Below the pieces are notes generated by a model. That model was not told the origin of the DNA, searched no databases, and saw only the letters and a program-made list of their open reading frames with translations. Below are positions 25,401 to 35,969 of a stretch of DNA of 64,000 nt, one piece after another (position 1 is the first letter of the stretch; every line of letters begins with the position of its first letter). The position numbers were made by a program, and so were the translations under genes. Source of the DNA: Cardiocondyla obscurior (Eukaryota; Arthropoda; Insecta; Hymenoptera; Formicidae); assembly GCF_019399895.1 (NCBI RefSeq), contig NC_091864.1:2706001-2770000 (forward strand), given 5' to 3'.

Positions 25401-27450
25401 TCAGTCCAAAAGTATCTCTCATCGATTTATTTTCGCGAATCAAGTATCGAGCTTACTCTTTGCTAAAGTCTTTGGTCTCAGGGAAATCAGATTGTACTAT
25501 AAAAATTACAATTTACAAAGTAATAGATTAAATCGCCAAATAGTTTCCTTCCAGAGGAACTCGTTCGACGAGGAACCAACGAAAGAAGAGAAGCGAATTG
25601 TCAGCGACATCGTTCAACTTCCTCGTTTCGGCCTCGCCGTTAACGTTACTCACGGCAGTCCGGATGTCGACGAGCAAAACAGCAGGATTGTCGTCGATAG
25701 TGTCGTCACGGTGCCGATGCTGGCTATCGATCCTGTGCTAATTCCGCAGGATGATGAGAAGATACCGGAGGTTCCCCTGACTGATCGCGAGAAGAGGTGT
25801 TTGGCGGTCCCAATCGGCGATCTGCATGACAAAAAAAGAAAGCTGTTACGAACACGTAGCACATCAAGTCGTCCGATGTAAGATTTTAATAATGGTATTA
25901 AGCATTTTTAATCATTCATTAATATCTCGCTATTTCAGCCTGTCAACCATTATTCATTACTTAACTATGATTTAAATAACAAAGATTTTATTATTTTCTA
26001 AATTATTTTTCCTATTAGAATAAAAGTAATTTAAAAAGTTATTAAAAAAGAAAACATGTAAAATTACAGAAATAACATAAACTTCTAAAAGAATTGATAA
26101 AGCACACATGCGTGCAGAGAAATCACTAAGTGAAGCTCGTCAATTTGCAATAATCGAGCTATCATCGTATTCAACTTACATATAAAGTGAAGAGAAGAAT
26201 GGAGGGATGAAAAGTTCGATTAGCTGACGATTTATGATATTGATGTCGAAAAAATAAAGTGGGACGATGTAACGATCTCGGGGAAAGAAAAAAAAAAAGA
26301 GAAGGATGTGAAAGAGGAAGGGGTTGGTTGGTAACGGGCTGGTACGGCCGTGAATGTTCGCATCCCGCGGATCGTGGTACGTCCTTCGATTGGTGCTTCC
26401 GCCAAACTTCGATTATCATATTCGATGTCATCCGCGACGCCGTCTTTAGCTTAGAAAAAGCTCGGAAATTGATTTTAAGCTTGGCAATTTCTTGAATATG
26501 CATTCTCGCGATTTTCCATTTTATGAATCGACAGCTTTCTTTTTTCTCTTAGATTTCCATTTGCAAAATATTTTCTCATAATTCTTAATTAAAAAAAAAA
26601 ATAATATAATAAATTGTTTAGCTAATTTGTACGATAGAAATGTGCTCAAGACGCAAGTTTACTGTAATTTGACGATCTTGCAACTTTATAATTTCACTGC
26701 ATGTAATTATATTACGATGGTTGCACAAGAAAGGGAAAACTAAGCAGAAAGAAAATGTGTTTCCGATGTTTACAGAGTAACAGAACGGACGAATAATGCG
26801 CCGGTGGAAATAAAAGAGCAGAGAATACCTCTTGCGATACCGCGAGTTGATCTCGTTGCGCTTCCTGCTTCGCCAATCGACACATCACTTTTAAAAGTAA
26901 ATGAATCACATTATTATTAAAGCAAATTTTATATAATATATAAATGTATATAATACAGTATATACATATTGTTACTGATATTATTAATGTAATTATAATA
27001 TTACCTACTTTGATTATTTTCAATTCGATATATCTTTGGCGTAAAAGCAGGTCGAGCCATTTCCTAAAGAGACGTCACCGATAAAAGAAACGTCACCAAA
27101 AGTGATGCTGCCATCGGAGCCACATTTTCAAACGACCAAGGAAAAAGAATGCTGGCATCTTTACAGGCGGATGTGTGATAAAGGCGTCTGTGTGTCTTTC
27201 GACACTGTCCTCAGGTAACAGATTAGTCAATTATCTGTCAAATTAAATCCAATTAATAGACAGAAATTAATTAAATTAAAAGAGAGAGAAAATAAAGTGC
27301 AAATATTTATATTTAATACTTGCAATTTATAGAGGATGTTCATGTGTGTGCGTGCTCGTGTAAATGACTAAAGAAATGTATTTCAGAGGTATGCTAACGC
27401 CCACGGAATATCGCTTGCGACAGAAGGAATGCTCACAGGACTTGCAATGA
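22442..27450 (+). CDS. Unrecognised disordered protein with compact Cys-containing C-terminus
   Basis: Exons: 22442-22624, 22708-23232, 23328-23912, 24100-24421, 25555-25877, 26776-26896, 27051-27214, 27387-27450. Phases match at every junction except 24421 to 25555, so a linking exon in 24422-25554 has not been found. About 760 residues are accounted for. Most of the protein is Lys/Arg/Ser/Glu-rich and probably disordered. An early block ILYSRQELAERLRLAWKHRE looks helical. The middle has VNIVIDAPGLDEATGQLIVC, then a basic run (APLKRRSRSAKRRF) and an acidic SSADSDSDVENS. Proline-spaced segments include VVTVPMLAIDPVLIP and RIPLAIPRVDLVALP. The C-terminus, CWHLYRRMCDKGVCVSFDT then VLRGMLTPTEYRLRQK, looks folded and constrained. 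Exon 1 ends at a weak GTGTGG donor. I do not recognise the family and assign no function. Confidence 0.7.
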
Positions 27451-28733
27451 TATTTCAGAAGATATTTTGTTACGATATTTAGATACTTTTTTAATGGACT
27501 GATTACTATTATTTTCAATTGGTTATCAAGAAACGGTAAGCGATAAAATACACTATCATATACATTTGATTTATATATGTAATTCATTAATTAAAATTAT
27601 TAGCTTATTGTTTTAATACTGTACAATATTTCCTACTCATTATTTCATATATTGATTTCAATTAATAAATTACATATATCTCTGTATATTTTATACAGCA
27701 AATTCAAATAACTTATTGTTCTTTTATCAATGCGTATAACCTAATGATTCTAACGCATATAATTAAGTTATCAAAATGACTACGAGATAGTCCTAAATTA
27801 TTAATTATCAAGAGCAAACACCTTGATGATAATAATTAATAGTGACGATAAATTAAGCGCACGTGGTAAAGCAATAGGCGAAAACCGAATTACCTGAAAT
27901 TAGATGGTTCCTATTAAGCTTTAAATAAAAACCAACTGCCTCATTCTCGATCCTTTGATATTCCTGAATTATTCTTTTTTTTTTTGCGGACGTGTTTCTT
28001 TGTATGTACGTTTATGCAAATGGTTTAGATACTAATCAATAAATTAGCGTATGTAATGCAGACGATCGATGTTAATAACTATCGATTAAAGACTAGTTTA
28101 AACAGCTCTCTTCCCCCTAACCTCATACTTCTCTTCTTCCTTTTCCTTACCGCGTTATTTCGTTAATTTCTTCGCTTCTACCTGACAACCTCCACTTAAG
28201 TCGAGGGCAAAAACAAAGACCGGCAGTGCGACTCTTCAATTAGAGTTAAGTCACGAAGCGAATATACCATATTCTCGCCAATCCAAAAACTAAATCAAGC
28301 AAATACGTGAACTGGTTAGAAACTGTTAGAAACTGTTAGAAACGCGGGAGACGTGCAGCCCGTGCAGGTGATTAGCATGAAGTTGTCGCGGAAGTCGAGA
28401 AGTTCGATCGATATATATATATATGTATATATCGTACAATTTTCACGGATATCTCCATGTCGATCTCGAGCAATTAATTAATGTCGACGTAATTTATTTA
28501 TTTTTTATCTATTTTCAACTCTTACTAGCAAGGACGTACGCAAAAAGCAATGTAGTTTAAAGAGAGAGACATGCGCAGACACTGACAGTTAATTGATAGC
28601 TGGATCTGAAGCCAGCTGAAGCGAACGGGTCTTATAGAAGGCTCGACGCTATCGTACTGTTGGATCACATGTCGGCTGCGCGAGATGAGATCCTCGTTCG
28701 TTTCTTTGTCATGACAACGGATGTCGAGAAAGA
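27451..28733. other. Intergenic: 3'UTR of the unrecognised gene and LRSAM1 promoter
   Basis: No coding exon found. The last few hundred bases before LRSAM1 are its probable 5'UTR and promoter. They include a short tandem repeat of TTAGAAACTG-type units at about 28315-28343 and a TA-rich tract at about 28411-28433. Confidence 0.4.
28315..28343. repeat. Three-copy 10-bp tandem repeat
   Basis: GTTAGAAACT repeated three times in tandem in the LRSAM1 5' flank. A minor simple repeat; no function inferred. Confidence 0.7.
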
Positions 28734-31700
28734 ATGTCGCGGAAGCACGGGAGCAAGAGCGACGTCGACTACAAGGCGCGGCTCGAATACAAGCTCTACT
28801 TGGTGCGTATTACTTTTTTTAAGGTTATGAATTCATGAGTCAGTCAGCTGGGCAGTATCAACCTATGCCTGAATTATTTATCGAATTCACATTAATAACT
28901 AATAAATGGACGAATGTCACGTGTGTATCTATATACAATAAAATATAATGGAAAGATGGAAAGCTAAGTTTAGGGAGATTAAGGTTCAAATGACTGAGAA
29001 ACATTAGCAAAACATCAAGTAGTGACCATGATAACTAATTAAGTAACAATAAATTGTATTACTCTATAATTGCTTTTTAAATAAATAATAAACCTGTAAT
29101 TAATGTAATAAATAAAAGAATAAATACTTAGAATAATAACTTGGTATAGAATATTATTCTATCTTGCTTATTTTTATTTTTATTAATTTTTATTTAGGCC
29201 AGGGAAAATCCAGAGCCAGTGTTTGATGTATCGGAATGTGCCTTGAAGAATGTGCCGTCGGGTATCTATTCGCTTTGTAAGGTGTTCCGAAAGAAGATCT
29301 TGCTAATTTATGATAACAAACTAAGCTCACTATCGGGTGGTGGTGCCTTAAGTGACTTGTCCTTATTGACTGTCTTAGACATTCACAGAAACGAGTTTAC
29401 TGCATTGCCTGCTGACATTAAGTATCTCTCTTCTCTAAAGGTAATTTTTTTATTTTAATTATTTCAAACTGATTATACTTATACTTATTGTTACCATCAC
29501 TATAATTATTATTTGCTATCCTATTGCTTTCCTGCTACTTTAAAATTATTATTACTGTGACTGTGATTGTATATCAATTCTCTCTTATATTGTTTTATAA
29601 AAAGACTCAACTCCATTCATTATTATAAATGAATAAATATTCTGACCTATTCTTTAGGAGCTTTATTTGCAAGATAACAACATTCGCAAACTACCCAACG
29701 AGATAGTGTCCTTGAATAAATTAACGATTTTGAATGTCTCGAGAAATAATCTGAAACAGCTGCCCGATGGCATTGGCCAACTGCAGCAGCTCAACACTCT
29801 CGACATTAGCCACAATAAACCTTTACATAAGCTGCCCAAATCTCTGGGCTACGCACAACAATTAACAAATTTAAATATTGAAGGATTAGATCTATCGTAT
29901 CCATGCCAGGACATTTTAGACGGCGGTACGATTGTAATTGTTGCATTTTTGGCAAACGAAAGTGGTATCGAGTACTCACCGGAGAGCTCGGTTTCAGAAA
30001 CCGATATAACAATGGATACGAGCTCGGAAGATATGCAGACAGTATACCATAATAAGAGTAACGACGTACAGGTATTATAACATAGTGCACGAACATAACA
30101 GAAAGTTTTGTTAGTGAACTATTTTATTGCTAAATTAATATCACTAAATTAAATCTTCAAGGATCATTAAAATATTTATCTTTTTTAATATGTTGTATAC
30201 ATTTTTCTTTTCTCGAAACTATTTTTAAATCATTAAAATTTTTTTATACGCTTGTTTCTTTTTCGTTTATATTTTAAAAAATCGATAGAAACTGATCAAT
30301 TTTGTGACTTCATAATTCACGCGCAATGTACTTTCAATGTTTGCACATATTCACAGTTTTTTTTTTCCTTTTAGGCAGCATTACAGAAGCTAAACGAAAT
30401 AAAGGCATGTTGGACGCTTCTTCAAGTTTCGTATGCTTCCCACTTGTCATCTATTTAATTTTTTATCGTTATAACAAATTCGAAAAGTGCTTAGTGCAAT
30501 AATGATCCAACTCATAAAAAATAAATCAAAATCTTGATTAAAAAGAAATTTGCATATGGCAGTTTTTTGTATAATAAAATTCTATCGTATTTTAATTTAT
30601 TTTTAGTTTTTGGATCACTATTGTGTTTAGTGCTTCATACATTTTGTAATTTCACTCATAAAATTCTTTTTTATTTCTTTTACATACGATTTTGTTATCC
30701 ATCTTTAGCTTTATTTTACCTTTAGTAGTTTTTAAAAATTATATAACTAACTTATGTTATATAACTAATATTATATTATATAACATTTTTTCTTTTTGCA
30801 ATTTATTCATTTAATTTACCTGCAGTGTTACTTTTTTATGTAAACTGCAAAACATTAATTCAATTCTTTATAAAACTAATTTTTAATAGTTTAATCAAAT
30901 AATTTATTTACTAATAAAATAGTGCATTTGTTCATTAATAACAATAAAATCTCTTTTATTCGCGTAATTATATATTAAAAAGTAAAGTTTTTAATTAACC
31001 TCCTACATAGCATGCCAATAAAATAATAAATTTCAATGATAATAATAATAAATTTAATTTTTAGGAGCATCGGCAAAATGCTTTGTTAGAAGTAGAAAAA
31101 AATATAAAGCAACAACAGGAATACGAAATAGAAGTACAATCCATGCTTAAGGCTCACAGAAAGAAGGTGAATTAAGTATATACGAAAATTATAAACATGT
31201 TAAACATGAAAGATTACTGCATTTTTAGCTTTTGGAGGATGTAGCATTACAGCAGGTACAATTAGAGCAAGAACTCGAAAAAGTTCAGCAAGAAAGGGAT
31301 ACAAATAGATCACGTTTACTCTCCTATATTTATAATGGTATAATTTTCCTTTCAATTTGTAATTAATTTTTTTACGAAATGTACAATTTAGCAGACCTAA
31401 AGAAAATACAAATGTATAAAACTATTTTTTAGCGGAAAGAGAAGCTGATAATGTAATTAAAGAATTTCTGAGAAATAGCGAGGAAGAAAGACAAAGTCAA
31501 GCTGAATTAGTAGAGCGAGAGAAGCAGGAAGAGATGCAACTACTAAGCTCCTGCCACTCGGAACAATTCATGTTACGCACGAAAGATACTCTTTGTAAGT
31601 ACCAAGCATAAAAGTATACAATTTTTAAGAAATAAGGATTATTTACACACGAATATAAATTTATTTTGTAGATGCAATGGAAAAATTATTGGAAGAAGAA

Positions 31701-33187
31701 ATGTGCCGAGCAAGAAAATGGGAAGAGCATACCAAAAATAGAGATTACACCGTACAATCTTTGCTTACGCTGTCCGTAACAATTACAACTTTATTATTTT
31801 TTATTTTCCAAGTGTCTATTATAAAAAGAATTAAAAGAGAAATAAAATTAAAATTCAAATTTAGGGAGGTGAGAAACAACGACCATTTGGCGCAGATAAT
31901 GCATGATCAAGAAAAAAGTAGGCAAGATCTTGTTGATAGATTACGACAGGACGAAGTGTTGCAGAAAGCGGCGGTAGCCGCGTTATTAGAACGAAGCGAT
32001 ACGCGTTCTTGGAGCATTATTCAACAAATGAATTTAGTGCAGTCGCAATTGGCTGCGCTTACTAATATTGAACTCGAAAGAAGGAAGTTGGAGATTAATC
32101 AGCAACTTGTAAGTATTAAAGTGATAAATTCTTATATATATGTAATTAATAAAATTTACACACGTATTTTTAGAATGAAATTGCTGATAAACGCGTGACC
32201 TTAACAGCCATTTTAATCGATTTATTGGAACAACAAAAAAACAGAAGAGATCAACTACTAGAAACGATCAATACGATAGAACAACAACGATGCATTTCCG
32301 TAATTATATATTTCGTATATTTTATCGCAAACTTTTTTATTCTTTTGATTTCTTTATTTTTAATCATTTTTATAATATTTGATAATTATTAAAAAAATAG
32401 TAAAACAATAGAAACAACAAACAAAATTAAGAAAGTGTAAAAATAAGAATAATAAAGTAATAAAATAACGAAAAATATTCATAGAACATGAGACGCGGCA
32501 GTTTGTTCTGGCTGATGCAATATCAATCTTTGATGGAAGCTCGACCACAAGGACTATTAGAGATGTTGGAACCTACTTTAGTTCGACATGTGGCGATAGC
32601 AGGAGCTTTACACTGCCTTCCATTCTTGGCTACTTTGCCGTCTTTATTACCGAACATTAGCGACGAACAGTTAAAAAATGTGCGCATATCTTTATTCTTA
32701 AATTTCTTAAGTTTTGATCTTAGATGTTATAAATTAAAAGTTTAAATTATTCAACTTTAAAATAAATATCTGATCGTTATTTTGTTTTACAGATTGGCAT
32801 AAATTGTGAGAATGATCGTGCTGCCATAATGCTAGCTGTTGAAAATTATCTGGCAGAAATTAAAATGAGTGATTTCAGATCGCCTATAACAGCTTCTGCG
32901 CCTTTCGAAGAAGCATCGACTAGCGATCAAGATTACAATTCGATTCAAAATGTCAATATGATAGAATGTGTAATTTGCCTCGACTTGCAGGTATATATAT
33001 ACGTATATAAGATTTTGATGAAATTATATTATTACTATTATAAATACGTCTCTTTTTACAGTGCGAAGTGATTTTTCTACCTTGTGGACACTTCTGCTGC
33101 TGCTCCGCTTGCGCGGAAAAAGTTCCTGCAGAATGTCCAATGTGTCGGAGTTCAATAGAACGCAAAGTTCGAGTTGTGCAGCCTTAA
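28734..33187 (+). CDS. LRSAM1: E3 ubiquitin-protein ligase LRSAM1 homologue
   Basis: Thirteen exons: 28734-28802, 29198-29440, 29658-30071, 30375-30404 (or 30425), 31065-31166, 31229-31337, 31433-31594, 31672-31775, 31869-32108, 32174-32299, 32485-32679, 32793-32990, 33062-33187. About 705-712 residues; human has 723. Order: N-terminal LRRs (about 30-190; DISHNKPLHKLPKSLGY, then the family block ESGIEYSPE), long coiled coil (about 240-560), SAM-like region (LPFLATLPSLLPNISDEQLK), and a C-terminal C3HC4 RING (ECVICLD..LPCGHFCCC..CPMCRSS). In vertebrates LRSAM1 ubiquitinates TSG101 to control endosomal sorting and acts in antibacterial autophagy. The linker before the RING lacks a PTAP/PSAP motif (it has ITASAPFEE). 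Exon 4 needs a GC donor (30405) or a weak GTTTCG donor (30426). The intron 31776-31868 is 93 nt, in frame and stop-free. Confidence 0.92.
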
Positions 33188-34493
33188 ATTCACAAAACCG
33201 TTTTATTTAGCTTCTTTGTGAATAATCTTTCGACTTGATGCTTTTTACGGGTATCGAAATGTGCTATTCTTCCTGGTCTGTGATTATATGCACGTCAACA
33301 AACTATTTCCATAATTGTGGAAAGTATAACGCACATCGAGTTATATTGACCACTGATGCTCATGCGTGTCGATATACAGAATATAAAGGGTGTTTCAGAC
33401 TACCCGTACACCTCATTTAAAAGCTAGGGGATGCAATTTGAGGTCAAATTAATTTTTTTCAAGTGGAAATCCTTATTTCTGACTTAAGAAATAAAATATG
33501 TGGTCATGCTATCGGACGAAAATGACCCGTATATTATATATATATGTAAATATATTGTAACTCACAAAATTGCTCGAATAATGTGATCAATTTTGTGAGC
33601 AATTAGTTTTTTTTTTTTATTAAATTAACTATTTACCATTGGAAATTCTTTGATCAATTTAATTTATATCGACATAATAATAATTGAAACAGCATTCCAC
33701 AAACACTATAATAATCTTTTTACATGCACTTATTTAAACGGTAGGTTAGGTGCCTCAACTTTCCAGAAAATTGTTAAAATAAACTTTTCATATAAATATT
33801 GTAACCAAAGTAATCGCGCAAATACCTTTATAAACTATAAAGATATACAGACACATGTAAGAGAAGGAAACTGATATAAAGGTAAAATTTGTTGAATAAA
33901 TACGAAAATTAATGCAAGCTTTTATAAAAGCATAATTTTTACAATAAAATTTTGATAAATAATCGTTTACATGTGAATCAATAGTTTGAATTATAGTGTT
34001 TGTCTTTTTAATCTAAATATTAACATAGTAATTTGCTTGTGAGAAAGGCTCCAGTTAAATAATAAAATTTACGTTTGTGCAGATTGATCTTCTCTCTAAT
34101 TAAAAAAAATAATAATACAGTTCTCTATTTTATATGAAAAACATGTCATATCGTTTATAATATTACAAATGTTTTAAAATGATTGTAAGTGATAATAAAT
34201 ATTAAAAAATGTGTTCTATATGTAATCTTATTATACAGGGTGTCCCAGATTAAAATACAAGGTTTCCAAATGATCCACCTACCCCCTAAATATTAGTCCT
34301 TTAATTAGGAGCACCCTGTGCAAATGTAATTATTAAAATAAACATTAATCTTTTATTTAATTAACTTGAAACAATGTTGGTTTTTTTTTAAGTTTACATG
34401 TACATATTTAATTTTTACTATAAATTAAAATTTAACTTATTATCGTGTAAAGTATTATACTTATTTAAAAATAACATATAATAAATTTACTCC
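33188..34493. other. Convergent 3' region of LRSAM1 and POLE3 with repeat ends
   Basis: AT-rich and non-coding, between convergent genes. It contains two insect repeat-like motifs (GGGTGTTTCAGACTACCCG near 33388 and an 83-bp CAGGGTG...CACCCTG element at 34236-34318). No coding exon. Confidence 0.5.
34236..34318. repeat. Short repeat with inverted CAGGGTG/CACCCTG ends
   Basis: Starts CAGGGTGTCCCAGAT and ends AGCACCCTG, so the termini are inverted copies of seven bases. This looks like a short non-autonomous element or fragment of a dispersed insect repeat. No coding capacity. Confidence 0.4.
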
Positions 34494-34889
34494 TTAAAAA
34501 ACTTCTATAACTTCTCTTCCTGCTTCTTCATCCTCTCCATTTACATCATCTTCATCTTTTTTCTGTTGCTTTTTCTTTGATGTTGCATCTTTCTTTTCTT
34601 TTTGAATCTTTCTGAAATTTTCTAGAGATTCCTGTAATGGATCGACAAACTGATCAAACTCAATGTCTATCATTGCTTGTATTACATCAGGTCCACTGAT
34701 GGTTTTGCGATTGCCTTTCTTGGCTACTATATTAGCAGATGATGTGAGGTACAGAATAAAAATGGATGCAGCTTTTGCCACTGCTGTCCTGGCATCTTTT
34801 CCAACTATTATCCCGCTAGGTAGGGCTTCTTTAATGATTCTGGTCACAACTGCATTGGGCAGATTTAAGTCTTCCAATCGTTCAGCCAT
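34494..34889 (-). CDS. POLE3: DNA polymerase epsilon subunit 3 / Chrac-14 histone-fold protein
   Basis: Single-exon minus-strand ORF of 131 residues. It begins MAERLEDLNLPNAVVTRII, nearly identical to POLE3/CHRAC17 and Drosophila Chrac-14. The histone fold spans about residues 8-95 (LNLPNAVV in alpha1, ARTAVAKAASIFILYLTSSA in alpha2, TISGPDVIQAMIDIEF for loop 2/alpha3). A Lys-rich then acidic C-terminal tail follows (KKKQQKKDEDD..GEDEEAG), as in the family. It dimerises with POLE4/CHRAC-16 in two nuclear complexes: DNA polymerase epsilon, where it aids histone H3-H4 handling at forks, and the CHRAC ISWI remodeller. It converges on LRSAM1 and is divergent from gamma-SNAP, about 1.1 kb apart. 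Confidence 0.96.
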   Translation of the reverse strand: MAERLEDLNLPNAVVTRIIKEALPSGIIVGKDARTAVAKAASIFILYLTSSANIVAKKGNRKTISGPDVIQAMIDIEFDQFVDPLQESLENFRKIQKEKKDATSKKKQQKKDEDDVNGEDEEAGREVIEVF

Positions 34890-35969
34890 CTAATTAGCAT
34901 TTATGGTTTCTTTATTCGTCACAAGTTGAACAGTATATTATAATTTTATCATTTCTACAGTATTATGCTTAACACTTGTACTCAATGTAAAAATTATTAA
35001 GATTTATAACGTAACTTTTCTAAATAAGATTTGTCAAATTAAAATTGTGTAGGTTAACTTTGGCAAGCAATTTGTTGGAGCACATTAATTAATAACACGA
35101 AAAAAGAATGTAAGAAAAAAAAGTTCAAAATATAACGGAGAAAATATAATTATTACCTTAATCCAAAAACGTGTTCGATATCTATTTAATTATGTACCAA
35201 AACCTAAGCGTTGAGGTTGAGGTTAGATCTTTCCCGCCAGCGAGTTTGCGACGACAGATGCAATGTGCACAAGAAATAAATCTTTTTTTCGTTTCTTAAA
35301 CACCACCAAGATATCAATAGTGAATCAATACTTCACAAAAAATAATGGTGAATTTACGAAAATGCATCGGCAAATCGCAATAATTACATGTTTACCGAGT
35401 CCAACTAAACTGTTCGAAATTCAAACAAAAACAACCATGACACGAATTACGAGAAGCAAGATGGTGTGAATTGTTTAGCAGATCAACGTCCAGCAAATTG
35501 CTCTAATGCCTGATTTCTTTATATATACTTCTCGATAAATTATTTTGCATATAAAATATCCATACATCTTTGTCTAATTATAAATATAAACGAAAATTAA
35601 CATACAATTTATCTGTAACATAAAACTTGTCTACGAATAAAGAAACCGGCCCTAAATCTGAAGGTAAGAACCAATCAGGTTCGACAGACCGCTGAACGCG
35701 ACGTAGCGGCTTTCGCGACGGAATTGGGTTAGGGTTAGGGTCAGGTTAGATCGTGCTCGTCGATAATCGCTTGCGTGTTCCGCGATCTCAAGAAAACGCT
35801 CGTCCTCGTCAACGGCGAGACGTAAAGATCGGTCTTGACGTCTGTATGCAGGCGCAGTTATCTTAACGAGAGGTGGATCAGCTTTTGGGATTAACGGCGC
35901 AATTCCGGGCATCGATCTGACACAACTTTGTCGCCGTCGTTCTTAAACAAAGGCGCCATTCGGAGAAAA
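34890..35969. other. Intergenic between divergent POLE3 and gamma-SNAP
   Basis: Holds the promoters and 5'UTRs of two divergently transcribed housekeeping genes. The part next to gamma-SNAP (about 35640-35960) is GC-richer. GGTTAG/TTAGGG-type tracts occur at about 35210-35226 and 35726-35750. The open frame at 35652-35912 (minus) lies in this CpG-rich stretch and resembles no family, so I do not call it coding. Confidence 0.45.

Noticed and set aside
25482..25519. 38-nt exon that would repair the phase gap in the unrecognised gene
   Set aside because: The phase fits, but the following intron would be only 35 nt, too short for normal splicing.
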